A stretch of DNA of 34,451 bases from Blastomyces gilchristii SLH14081 (taxonomy: Eukaryota; Ascomycota; Eurotiomycetes; Onygenales; Ajellomycetaceae): contig NW_003101661.1 in NCBI RefSeq assembly GCF_000003855.2, positions 1-34,451 of the forward strand, written 5' to 3'. Of this stretch, positions 11,453 to 22,072 are shown in pieces; position 1 is the stretch's first letter; the number at the start of each line of letters is the position of its first letter. A program made the position numbers and the translations under genes. The notes beneath the pieces were generated by a model. That model ran no database searches. It saw only the letters and a program-made list of their open reading frames with translations, and was not told where the DNA came from.

Positions 11453-11686
11453 AGTGGAAAGTCACAACAATGTCAGCCGCAGAACATCTTTGTCTCCCGA
11501 TTTCTGGGAAGTAAATAGAAGTATGTGAATATTAGTTGGATAACTAGCGACCAGTGGGATGAATCAGCTTGGAAAATACTCCAGAACTTCAGAAGACATA
11601 CTATCCGCCAAAGTCATGGCATGGTTTGTTCTTCAGAAGACATAATAGTCGAAGCCAGCATGCATGTTAGTTCAGACAAACTTGTA

Positions 11687-12077
11687 ACATAACCAACCAC
11701 TCAACACCTGCTCAATGTTCATTATTTCATCCATCTTCAAACATTCACAATATGCATCATGAAGCAGTTATACAAGCAGCAATTGATGATTTGAACATAC
11801 AATTGATTTCTAATACACTGAGACTGCTAAAAAAATGTGAAATCAGTTAATATATATTATCACAGTGTTATTGAGATATTCAAATATCAAGAAAACAAGC
11901 TCTACTCTCTATAAAAATCTCATAAATTTGAAAAAGATCAAGATATTAATTCAATTAAAGATTTGATATAATATCTGATTCTGATATTCTGATAAATGAT
12001 ATTATAAACAAATAAAATAAGTTTTATACTATAATATAATTAACTATTTAATACTTATTTTCACTTAATACTTATCT
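11687..12077 (+). mobile_element. Fot1/pogo-type transposon 5' end, decayed (right copy)
   Basis: Starts after a TA (11685-11686) with ACATAACCAACCACTCAACACC, the counterpart of the left copy's terminus. At 11755 an ATG opens MHHEAVIQAAIDDLN, continuing with LLKKCEIS, a stop, then YRDIQISRKQALLSI before decay. This is the N-terminal helix-turn-helix layout of pogo/Fot1-type transposases. The element is interrupted by the tail of LINE D at 12078 and the rest of the transposase is not seen. Confidence 0.68.
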
Positions 12078-13043
12078 TTATTATTATTATTATTATTATT
12101 CTTTGACTATAAATATATACAGTCAGAGACTATAACATTTATCTGAAAACTTTTAATTCTCAGAGTTTTTCTAGTATTTATAAAGTTAATTATTATATAT
12201 TTATCAATTTCAGATATATAAAATCAGAAAATTCTAGCTTAAAATATAAAAATCTTTTATAAATTACAGTATTTTTAACATTTTCTAATACTTTTGAAAT
12301 TATTTAGAAAATAACATGATAAAAGAAAAGAAATAAAGTCTTAAAAATAAATATATTAAATAAATAGATAGAAAAGAATAGAAAAGAAAATATAAAAAAA
12401 ATAATAAGAAAATAAATATATTTAAAAATAATATATAACTGTTTTAACAAATTATATCTAGACTGACTGTGTGACTGTGTCTGAGACTAGAATCAGAATA
12501 TTTAATAATCTTATTATCAATTTGACTGATCTCATTACACAGTTTTAATATTAGATAGTAGTCTTATACTGTCTCAGTGAGACTTACTGTTTACTCTTAT
12601 TTCATTTTTCAAATAAGATCATGATTTTCACTTCTCAATTTAAATTATTTTTATTGCTTTAAATGACTTTAAATCTTATTTAAGTGTTATCAAAAAGTGT
12701 TACTTTTTAAAAAATTAAAAATAGTCTAAAAAAACCTTAAAATGTCTAAAAATAGTAACTTTATACTAAGAATGAGACTAAATGAGACTAAATGAGATTA
12801 CTTTCTTATTTTTTCTAAGTTATAATCTCATTTTGAGATCTGATATATAGTTACTTTGTATGTTTTCTTAATGATTAGTCTCAGTAGAATTCATATCAAG
12901 AAATGTATAAGATCAGATTAAATAAGATTAAATATGAAATTTATAACTTTAACAGTCAGTCTAATTATATCTGATTAATTTTCATTTTTTCATACTTAAA
13001 TAATTTTGAATTCAGTTATTTTTTTATAACTGCTTGAGTTTGA
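12078..13043 (-). mobile_element. LINE copy D, 3' part, decayed, with MITE 3 inside
   Basis: Minus strand: (AAT)n tail at 12078-12100, hairpin at 12143-12163, 3' UTR to 12458, then after the MITE (12459-12963) the end of the RNase H ORF up to the assembly gap. It aligns to LINE B 18101-18570. The site without MITE is visible in LINE B (TTAACAGACTATATCTGATTG at about 18481) and in LINE C. It is probably the same element as LINE E (14427-16606), the missing middle falling in the gap. Confidence 0.82.
12459..12963 (+). mobile_element. MITE copy 3 (TAGACTG family), inserted in LINE D
   Basis: 505 bp, TAGACTG...CAGTCTA, with a perfect 8-bp duplication ATTATATC at 12451-12458 and 12964-12971. LINE B and LINE C show the unoccupied site. 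Heavily decayed throughout. Confidence 0.92.
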
Positions 13044-14000
13044 NNNNNNNNNNNNNNNNNNNNNNNNNNNNNNNNNNNNNNNNNNNNNNNNNNNNNNNNN
13101 NNNNNNNNNNNNNNNNNNNNNNNNNNNNNNNNNNNNNNNNNNNNNNNNNNNNNNNNNNNNNNNNNNNNNNNNNNNNNNNNNNNNNNNNNNNNNNNNNNNN
13201 NNNNNNNNNNNNNNNNNNNNNNNNNNNNNNNNNNNNNNNNNNNNNNNNNNNNNNNNNNNNNNNNNNNNNNNNNNNNNNNNNNNNNNNNNNNNNNNNNNNN
13301 NNNNNNNNNNNNNNNNNNNNNNNNNNNNNNNNNNNNNNNNNNNNNNNNNNNNNNNNNNNNNNNNNNNNNNNNNNNNNNNNNNNNNNNNNNNNNNNNNNNN
13401 NNNNNNNNNNNNNNNNNNNNNNNNNNNNNNNNNNNNNNNNNNNNNNNNNNNNNNNNNNNNNNNNNNNNNNNNNNNNNNNNNNNNNNNNNNNNNNNNNNNN
13501 NNNNNNNNNNNNNNNNNNNNNNNNNNNNNNNNNNNNNNNNNNNNNNNNNNNNNNNNNNNNNNNNNNNNNNNNNNNNNNNNNNNNNNNNNNNNNNNNNNNN
13601 NNNNNNNNNNNNNNNNNNNNNNNNNNNNNNNNNNNNNNNNNNNNNNNNNNNNNNNNNNNNNNNNNNNNNNNNNNNNNNNNNNNNNNNNNNNNNNNNNNNN
13701 NNNNNNNNNNNNNNNNNNNNNNNNNNNNNNNNNNNNNNNNNNNNNNNNNNNNNNNNNNNNNNNNNNNNNNNNNNNNNNNNNNNNNNNNNNNNNNNNNNNN
13801 NNNNNNNNNNNNNNNNNNNNNNNNNNNNNNNNNNNNNNNNNNNNNNNNNNNNNNNNNNNNNNNNNNNNNNNNNNNNNNNNNNNNNNNNNNNNNNNNNNNN
13901 NNNNNNNNNNNNNNNNNNNNNNNNNNNNNNNNNNNNNNNNNNNNNNNNNNNNNNNNNNNNNNNNNNNNNNNNNNNNNNNNNNNNNNNNNNNNNNNNNNNN
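13044..14000. other. Assembly gap (Ns)
   Basis: 957 unknown bases. Open frames crossing the gap are artefacts. From flanking homology it should contain roughly 790 bp of LINE and roughly 280 bp of MITE 4. Confidence 0.99.
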
Positions 14001-14204
14001 CAACATGCTGAGCATGCAAGCGCGGTCTGCTACGGAGCTGGTGGAATTAACGGTGCGTTTTGACGTGAGCGCTCTTACCTGCTGAAGATCAAACTGCGGC
14101 ATTGGTTACGGGGATAGTTGGCCGGGGAGGTTGGAATTTGCAAAGTGTGGGTGGAGTGCAGGTGATTCGTCTTTCCCGCGGGAGAGGAGGGGCTGTTTTA
14201 CATA
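14001..14204 (-). CDS. 5' end of an unrelated gene (promoter, first exon MPQFDLQQ, intron start), partial
   Basis: GC-rich, unmutated sequence wedged between the gap and a truncated MITE. On the minus strand an ATG at 14102 in good context (AACCAATGCCG) opens MPQFDLQQ (14102-14079), followed directly by a strong donor GTAAGAGC after CAG; the intron runs into the gap. Upstream (14110-14200) is pyrimidine-rich, promoter-like sequence. The layout, a very short first exon and then an intron, is common in fungal housekeeping genes, but eight residues do not identify it. An alternative is to read through the donor to the gap (34 codons). Its position inside a decayed LINE is odd; see findings. Confidence 0.4.
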
Positions 14205-14426
14205 AGTCAAAAAAATAGTAACTTTATATCAAGAATGAGACTAAATGAGACCAAATGAAATCACTTTCTCATTTTTTTCAAGTCATGGTTTCATTTTAAG
14301 ATCTGATATATAGTCACTTTGCATGTTTTTTTAATGACTAGTCCCAGCGGGATTCATGCCAAGAAATGTATGAAATCAGATCAAATGAGACCAAATGTGA
14401 AATTCATGATTCTGGCGGCCAGTCTA
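14205..14426 (+). mobile_element. MITE copy 4, right half only
   Basis: Matches the last ~220 bp of the family (from AAAAATAGTAAC to GGCGGCCAGTCTA), with the left half missing at the junction with the GC-rich stretch. The right 8-bp flank GTAATATC (14427-14434) matches the empty site in LINE A (GATATTAC at 1008-1015), showing insertion into LINE E. Confidence 0.85.
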
Positions 14427-14864
14427 GTAATATCTGTGTTTAATTTATTCAAATTTTTATTTTTTAAGTTATTTAAATAAATCAGAATTGAGTTTTTTAT
14501 ATTAATTACAGAGAGTCTTTCTAAATACTATTTATATTCTTTTTTTTAACATAATTTATTTATTTATAAATTTATAAAAGATTTAAGTTTTTCTTTTCAG
14601 AGAGATATTTTCATATTCAATTTTTTCAATATTTAAAAAGAAAAATAGATTTTTAATTATTAAATAAAGCTTGTATAGTTAGAAGAGTATTTTCATTAAG
14701 AAATTATTTTCATTTTAATTAAGTTATTTATTTCAATTCAGTTCATTTTCTGAGTTAATTAATAAGAAAGAAGAAGGAACTCTCTCTCTAATTATATAAT
14801 TTAAACTTATTTTTATAACTCTTAGAGTATAATTTATACAGGCTTTCTTAAATTTTATTAGTAA

Positions 14865-15831
14865 GATACTCTATATAAGGCCATGTGACTCACACATCTA
14901 TTTATTAGAATGCTGCGCGGCTAGATTAGTGTATAATCAATCAATCTTTCACCTTTATCAGGTTATGAGCTCTTGACTGCTCTCACGGCATTTTAACTAC
15001 ATGCTTTAGAAAGAGGTTGATTTCATGAGTCTTCTATGACAGTGAACAAGATAAGAACTTGACAGAATAACTAGTAAATAACTAGAATTTGTATTCAAAG
15101 ATTAATAAAGCTCTTAAAATGCAAGGCATCAGAAGCTCTCAATAAGAGGTATGAGAAAGCTCTTAAAATATAAGGTATCAGATGCTCTTAATAAGAGGTA
15201 TGAAAAAAAAAGAGCTCTTTGCAAAAGATAAAAGATATAACATATCTCAATCTTCTTTATATATGATCAAATCAGCTTTATTTTTAACTACAATTAAGTA
15301 ATTCATTCTATCAAACACTTAAGGCCTACTCTATATGAATATTCAATCAATTCTTTGATAATTAACTAAGACTGCTCATCAAAGTCATGCCAGAATCAAG
15401 AGTCAGAGTCAGAAGTCATGTTAATATCAGAGTCAGAGAAGTCAGAGCTAGAGTCAGAGCTAGAGTCAGTGCTAGAGTGAGAGTCAGAACTTATAAGATG
15501 AGAAAGATATTTTAGACTATATAAGTAGAATATTCTTGTGAAGAAATTTCAGAGAGAAAAGAAGAAAGAATAAGAGATATTAAAGCTAGAAGTTAGAGAT
15601 TAATTAATATAATATAAGAGATCTTTGAAGAGGAAGAATCAATGAGATAACTCCGCAAGATTTATATGTAATGTTCACATCAGCTAGCAGATGCTTAGGT
15701 ACTTGTGACTAGAGAGAGAGTTGACTGAATACTCTATATAAGATTATATAACTCACATATCTATTTATTAGAATACTGCATAGCTAGATTAGTATATTAT
15801 TAATTAACCTTTTATCTTCATCAAATTTGAC
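14865..15831. mobile_element. TRIM-like LTR element in LINE E, ~100-bp direct terminal repeats
   Basis: Direct repeats of about 100 bp (14865 to about 14968, and 15728-15831) share ATACTCTATATAAG...CACATCTATTTATTAGAAT...GCTAGATTAGT. The 967-bp unit is flanked by AGTAA (14860-14864 and 15832-15836), with the LINE A empty site reading AGTAG. Five-base duplications fit LTR integration. Its ends (GATACT...TTTGAC) are not the canonical TG...CA. Inside are a 49-bp tandem duplication and a GAGTCAG-rich stretch (15389-15490) that could encode a Ser/Glu-rich peptide. No pol domain, hence a miniature, non-autonomous element. Confidence 0.6.
15107..15204 (+). repeat. 49-bp tandem duplication inside the TRIM-like element
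   Basis: Two units, 15107-15155 and 15156-15204, each AAAGCTCTTAAAAT...AAGGYATCAGA...AATAAGAGGTATGA. They differ mostly at C/T positions. Confidence 0.75.
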
Positions 15832-16606
15832 AGTAAAGAGAGAAATTAAAACTTTAATTTTCATTATTTTAATAAAAGATAATTTAAATGTTTTTAAAAT
15901 TCTTTTCAAGACTTTATTTTGCAGACTTTGAAAGAGTTCAGTGAAATTTCTCTGATTATTTTATTAAACTTAAACTTTCCAATCAGTTACTGAGATGATA
16001 CAGATTATATATAATTATTTCGTAATCTGAAAGAATAGATTTCTCTCTGTATTTAATAATCTAATTATATTATTTAATAATCTCTTTATTTTGATAGTTC
16101 TTTGTTAAATATGATATTTAAAATTCAACTTGAAATTTAATCATACTCTTAGTTATTTAACATTCAAACTGAGCTTAATCTTTTTGTTTAAAAGAGTTAA
16201 ATTTAATTTTTCTCATTGAATCTGAGAAAAAATAAATTAACTCAGTTTTATTCTTATTAAATTAAATTTGATTGATATCTACTCTTAGAAAGATTTCTTT
16301 TACTATTTTCTCAATCATTTTTAAAATCTTTTTAATTGTTTTTGAACTGTAAACTAAATTAATATTATTTATATAGTTTAAAGATTTTACTATTTTCACC
16401 TCTTTATTCTTGAATAGATATGCAGTGTATATTGTAAATAAAACAGATGAAATTGAAGATTCTTATAATATTTCTATTTTTACCTTAATTTTATCTCGTT
16501 TCATTGCATTAAAAAATAATTGTATAATTCTTTTAAATATAAAATAATTAACTCATTTTATTAGAGAAACTGATAATTTGAACATTTTCAAAGTTTGAAT
16601 CATTTT

Positions 16607-16876
16607 TGTAAGAGGCCTACGCCGAATACATCGGTATTAATATATAGGTCTTATATAACAAAAGTGAAAAACATTAGAGAAAGAAAATAAAAGAGAAAGT
16701 GTGAGAATCAGTGATTAGAGCAGATATTTATACATATATAAGATAAAGCTTCAGAGTGAGAGAATAGAAACTCTGTGAGTTCTTCAGCTGAGAATCAGGG
16801 ACTGAGAATCAGAGCTTTCAGCAGAAATCTATGAAGTGTAATAAAATAGTCTTATAATTAGACACAGCTCACTATA
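16607..16876 (-). repeat. Gypsy element 1, 3' LTR (270 bp)
   Basis: 270 bp, the same length as the two LTRs of gypsy 2. In plus-strand text it starts TGTAAGAGGCCTACGCCG and ends CACTATA where the others end TCACA/GCCACA. Confidence 0.85.
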
Positions 16877-18100
16877 ATAGCTCTCTCTTTCTGAGAGTAA
16901 GCACAGTTTCTATCAGTCAAGAGCCGCTGTATTGAATAGCATGAAGTCTGAGATTCAAGTCAGAAGATTGTAATTAACTCATTTTACAAGATATTATCAG
17001 CTGCAGCTGTGAGATCTTTCATTAAGAATATTTTCAATCTCTTATTCAAGTTCATTATCTTCTTCTATGATCTCTAGCCATTGTTAGTTGAAAGTCAGTT
17101 GAGAAGAGAATGAGTCAGTGACAGCATAGCAGAGCAAGCTCATGTGAAACATATTATAGATTTCTGACAGAGTATTAAGACAGTAGTTATGACTGTTTAG
17201 AACTTCTGTTACTATGTATCTTATATGATAATAATTCAGTGAATAAGATGAGTATGTAATCTGTATATTTTTAAGATTCAATCATACAAGATTTTCTATC
17301 TTATATTGCTTAGCAGAATCTCATCAGATATTAACTTAATTCTCTTAATCTTGTTTAGTGCTTATTATGAAGATCTCTACTCAGTCACAGATATCTCAGA
17401 GCTTTATTACTATATTATCAGTGATCTGAATTGAACTGCAGAGGTTCAGTGTGAACTGTGTAATCTCTAGAAGATTTAACATCTTCATGTGATAACTGTG
17501 TATAAGAATAAACAGACTTATATCTGTTAAGACAGTATCTCAGTCATTGATGATGATCTCTGTGTGTAGAAGAAGATTATATCAATCATCTTATAAGTAA
17601 TTACAGAACTTATAAAGATAATTCTTTACAGTCTAAATTATTTGTTCTGATGTATCATCAGTCTTAGAGTGATAAGCAGTTGATAAACAGTGTGTGATCT
17701 TGAAAACTTGACAGATTCTTGTTCAGAGAGCACTCATGAATTGACAGTCTCAATCAGATACTATAGATCTCAATAATTTATACATCTGATAGAATAGACT
17801 CTGTAAGAAGACTTCATTGACTTGTTCAGCATGCATCTTATTATAAGATTTCAATATTATATCTTCACTCAGTTGATCAATGATGATCAGAACATTCTTA
17901 CAACTCTTACTCTTAGAGAGATCAATAGCAAAGTCAATGATTATATCTTATCAGATTCTATCAGAGATATTAAGTAATTTCAGTAGATCTTTTCTATAAT
18001 TCTTTTATAAGATGACTGAAGAATAATGATTACAGTTTTAAATAAAATGTCTAATACTGTTCAATATCTCAGATCAGTAGAACTTTTGAGAGATTATTTA

Positions 18101-19147
18101 TTATTATTATTATTATTCTTCAATTATAGATGTATGCAGTCAGAGACTATGACATCTACCTGAGAACTTTAGTTCTCAGGGTTTTTTCTATGTTCGTAAA
18201 GTTAACTATTATACATTCATCAATTTCAGATATGCAAAATCAGAAAATTCCAGCTCAGAATACAAAAACTGTTTACAAATTGCAGTGTTTTAACATCTTT
18301 TAATACTTTGAAACCATTTGACAATATCATGACAAAAGAAAAGAGAAAAAGAACACAGTCTCAAAGATAGACACATTAAATAGATAGATAGAAAGAAATT
18401 GAAAGAAAAAGATAAAGAAAAAGATAAAGTAAAGAGAGACTATAACAAAACAAATTATTAAAAGAGAGTGTATAGCTGTTTTAACAGACTATATCTGATT
18501 GATTTCCTCCTCTTCATATTCAGATAATTCTGAATTTAGTCATTTTCTTGTAGCTGCTTGAGTTTCTGATAGAAAGTCTATTAAGTATTTAATTCCTGTC
18601 TCAGTTGAGAATAAGAATCTCATATTTAATTGATTTAGATCATACTTCTCTTTCAATCTGGCTCTGAGACTATCGTATAATGCACAGTGCATTACAATAT
18701 GCTCAGGATTCTCATTTGTATTGCAGAATGAGCATTCTATTGAGTCAAATCTATCATCAAATCTTTGTATATAAGATTTGAAATAGCCATGTCCTAGTTT
18801 CAGCTGTATTATAGATGAGAATATTTTCTTTTTACATTTAATTGAACAAGATTTCCACTTGGGTTTTGTTTCAAATCTTAAATAATGTATACTCTTCTTT
18901 TGTTTCTGCCAGCTTTCATTCCACTTGTCTAAACAAGATTCTTTTATTTTTCTCTTTATAAAAGACCAGGACATAATTTTTTGAATAGATCTGCTTAATT
19001 CTGCACCCTTTTTTGCAGCTGAATCAGCCAATTCATTGCCATGAATATTCATATGAGCAGGAACCCAGTGCAGATGAATTATCAGCTTTGATGTTCTTCT
19101 CTTTTGAATTTTCAAAACAGAGTTTAAGATCAGTTCAAGATTTATTA
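18101..19147 (-). mobile_element. LINE copy B, 5'-truncated, in gypsy 1
   Basis: 1,047 bp with an (AAT)n tail at 18101-18117, the 3' hairpin at 18159-18180 and an intact RNase H C-terminal ORF. The 14-bp duplication TGAGAGATTATTTA flanks it (18087-18100, 19148-19161). It is the least decayed LINE here, and its 5' truncation is typical of target-primed reverse transcription. Confidence 0.9.
18540..19115 (-). pseudogene. LINE B ORF2 C-terminus: end of RNase H plus CCHC knuckle (191 aa, open)
   Basis: Open frame of 191 codons from an internal Met, so a fragment and not a start. Residues 17-37 hold WVPAHMNIHGNELADSAAKKG, the last RNase H motif with its catalytic Asp (residue 31). The earlier catalytic residues lie upstream of the 5' truncation and are absent. 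A zinc knuckle CSFCNTNENPEHIVMHC (CX2CX7HX4C) is at residues 128-144, usual at the C-terminus of RNase H-bearing LINE ORF2 proteins. The only long clean ORF in the AT-rich part. It cannot be active without RT and the rest of RNase H. Confidence 0.85.
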
Positions 19148-20339
19148 TGAGAGATTATTTAATATAGTTACTTATAACTTAAATAACTGATTATATATGA
19201 ATTATACATCTCTTACATTATTCTGATGTGTAAAGATTCAGATTGAGAGACTCAGTATCATTCACAGAATCACAGAGTGTTATTATCATCAATTAAGTAT
19301 TCTGAGATGTCAGTTCTTATATATAGGTCTAAAGAAAATCAGAATACTTTCTAATATACTGCTTCAGTGAGTATTTGAAGAAGTTCATCAGTTTAAGCTG
19401 TTGTATACCACCACTCATTCAGTGTAGATTTGAAAGAAGTGAAGATATCAGTAGCAGCTCAGAGAGAGAGTGTGAGTGTCTAATCAGAGGAATGTATATA
19501 GTGTTATGAGTTATTTTATCATGATTAACTAGTATTTCAGATCTAAGAAGCTGATGCTCTTAGTTATTCAGCAAGTGTCTGTTACATCAGAAGATATATT
19601 CTGTTCTCATTGTAAAAGAGCATCTGTCATCAAGTTCTAACTGCTGAGATAATAGTGTATTATGAAATGAAAACAGCTTAATAGCTCAGATTATTGCATC
19701 TGTTATTCAGTAAGCTTACAGATAATTATGAAATACTTGAGATTCTTATAATCTGTAGTTATTTCAAATTTGAAGATACTTCAGAGTTCACAGTCTTATT
19801 CTTCTAAACAGTATATAACTGTAAGAAGTTTCTTATTATAGATCTTATAATTACACTCAGCAGAACTCAGTTTCTTATACATGAAGATATATAATTATAA
19901 GATATCTTCATTATTATATTACAATATAGCTTCTTCTGTAATATAGTCAGAGAAGTTAGCTTTAATAACTATTTCATAATCAGAATTAAATATTATTAGT
20001 AGAGAGATATTAATAAATATCTTCTTTATTTATATAAATATGACTTCAGTGTTCACTAATCATTGAAATACTGAGTTCTTCTTAATAAGTTCTGTAAGTA
20101 GTCTAGCAATATCTGAGAAGTTTCATATAAATTGTTAATAGAAGTTAGTAAATTCAATGAAGCTTTATACACTCTTCACAGTGTATAAAGCTTCTTATTC
20201 AAGGATAGTAGAGATCTTCTCAGAATTCATTCAGATTTTCTTATCAGCTTCTATGATAAAATCTAGATATTTTATACTCTTAACTTTAAAATTATACTTA
20301 TCTATATCTATCAGTAGTTCTGCTTCTTATAATCATTAT

Positions 20340-20609
20340 TGTAAGAGGCCTACGCTGAATAGATCGGTATAATATATAGATCTTATATAACAAAGTGAAA
20401 AATGTTACAGAAGAAAAGAAAGAGAAAGTGTGAGAATTGATGATCAGAGTAAATATTTATATGTGTATATGATAAAGCTTTGAGATGAAAGAATAGAAAT
20501 TCCATGAGTTTTTCAGCTGAGAATCAGTGACTGAGGATCAGAGCTTTCAGCAGAATCTGTGAAGTGTAATGAAATAGTCTATATAATTGATCAGATACAG
20601 CCTGTCACA
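20340..20609 (-). repeat. Gypsy element 2, 3' LTR (270 bp)
   Basis: TGTAAGAGGCC...GCCTGTCACA in plus-strand text. Decayed in the right half, better preserved at the left end. Confidence 0.92.
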
Positions 20610-20789
20610 TTAGTCTCTTCTTTCTAGAAGTGATATAGAGTTGCAGGCATGTAGTTCTCATCAGTCAAGAGCTGCTGTCTCAGATAACATGAAGCTCAGA
20701 GTTCAGGTCAGATAATTATAACTGACTCATTTCACAAGATATTGTTAACTGCAGCTGCAGGGTCTCTTATCAAGAATATCTTCAATCTC

Positions 20790-21029
20790 TCATTCAAGTT
20801 TATTATCTTCTTCTATGATTCCTGGCGGCTGCCAGTTGAAAGTCAGTTGAGAAGGGAATGAATTGATGATGACATAGCGGAGCAAGCTTGTATGAAAGAC
20901 ATCATGAATCTCTGATAATGTGTCAAGATAGTAGTTATAACTGTCTAGAACTTCTATCACTTTATACTTTATATAGAAGTAATTCAGTATATAAGATGAG
21001 TATATGATCTGTATATTCTTAAGATTCAA
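20790..21029 (-). pseudogene. Gypsy 2 integrase C-terminal fragment (79 codons open)
   Basis: Reads VIEVLDSYNYYLDTLSEIHD, then VFHTSLLRYVIINSFPSQL and QPPGIIEE. This is the C-terminal region that follows the integrase core in fungal gypsy elements (HNVFHVSLL-type motif). Open by chance of lighter decay; the upstream frame is full of stops. The gypsy 1 homologue is at 17084-17281. Confidence 0.8.
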
Positions 21030-21699
21030 TCATATCAGATCTTCTATCTTATATTACTCAGTGAGGTCTCAGTGAACATTGATTTAGTTCTCTTAATCTT
21101 GTTTAGTACTTGTTATGAAGTCTTCTACTCAGTCACAGATATCTTGAAGCTTTGTTACTATATTATCAGTGATCTGAATTGAACTGCAGAGATTCAGTCT
21201 GAACTGTGTAATCTCTAGAAGATTCAACACTTTTATGTAATAACTATGTGTAAGAAAGAACAGGCTTACATCTGTTGAGACAGCATCTCAATTATTAATA
21301 GTGATCTCTGTGTGTAGAAGAAGATCATGTCAATCATCTTATAAGTAATTGCAGAACTTATGAAGATAATTCTTTATAGTCTGAATTATTCATTCTGATG
21401 CATCATCAGTCTCAGAGTGATAGATAGTTAATAAATAGTATATAATCTTAAGAACTTGACAGATTCTTGTTCAGAAAGCACTTATAAATTGACAGCTCTG
21501 ATTCAATACTATGAATCTCAGTAATTTATATATCTGATAGAATGAGCTCTGTAGAATCTTAATCAATCAATATCTTCAGATCTAAGAGTCAGTGTTCTCA
21601 GTTCATTCAATGAGTATCTGTTACATTGAAAGGCATATCTTGCTCTTGTCATGAGAGAGCATCTGTCATTGAGTTCTGGCTGTCAGAATGATAGTGTAT

Positions 21700-22072
21700 G
21701 CCCCGGTGACTGAATGGTTAATGCGGCCACCTGGTAGCACCTTGACGTGGGAAATCAAGGCATGTGGGTTCGAAACCCGCAGGGGATACATTAAATCCGG
21801 AACCTAAGCACCTCAGGTTTCTAATAAATACAGAGGTGTACAAATCGCTTCAATAAATCGCTCTATGTTCCTGGGCTGAGAAGTTATTATCGCATGTATC
21901 TAATTGTCACTTCTTTGTATTTCCTATGTTCTTGTTATCTTGATGTGATCTCAACACCTGTATTTCCTTCTGTATAATTAACACTTGGCCTGTATTTAAC
22001 ATCACGCAAGGACTCATCATAAGCTCCGTTGCATATGAGTATAATGGAAGAATAATAATAATAATAATAATA
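21700..22072 (+). mobile_element. SINE copy 2, complete, in gypsy 2
   Basis: 373 bp: tRNA-derived head (A box TGACTGAATGG, B box GGTTCGAAACC), a ~270-bp body and the tail ATAATGGAAG(AAT)n. The duplication ATAGTGTAT (21691-21699 / 22073-22081) flanks it, and the unoccupied site is present in gypsy 1 (ATAATAGTGTATTATG near 19646). It keeps CC, GG and CG although its gypsy host is decayed. The head cannot be expected to act as a tRNA. Confidence 0.93.

Larger units (their letters stand above)
7947..11684. other. Island of normal base composition (unmutated host DNA)
   Basis: Between the two inward-facing pogo ends the sequence regains CG, CC and GG dinucleotides and shows no repeat shared with the rest of the window. 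It holds one convincing spliced gene (10135-10997, minus), one degenerate secreted-protein-like gene (9253-9757, plus) and coding-like debris (8230-9050). 7947-8230 is moderately AT-rich with no supported feature; 9760-10130 likewise holds nothing I can support beyond the downstream flank of the spliced gene. Confidence 0.75.
14427..16606 (-). mobile_element. LINE copy E, RT C-terminus and RNase H start, decayed, split by a TRIM-like element
   Basis: 14427-14864 and 15832-16606 align in reverse to LINE A, roughly 1015 back to 107 and further 5'. The joined halves cover the RNase H start and the RT C-terminal region; about 300 bp beyond LINE A's left edge is additional RT sequence. Stop-dense and extremely AT-rich. 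Truncated on the right by gypsy 1 (LTR at 16607). Confidence 0.82.

Noticed and set aside
12996..14102. Open frames of 325-368 codons
   Set aside because: They consist almost wholly of the N gap; only the edges are real sequence.
15389..15490. CRISPR-like or minisatellite array of GAGTCAG units
   Set aside because: The units are short and irregular, with no conserved repeat/spacer structure, and the genome is eukaryotic.
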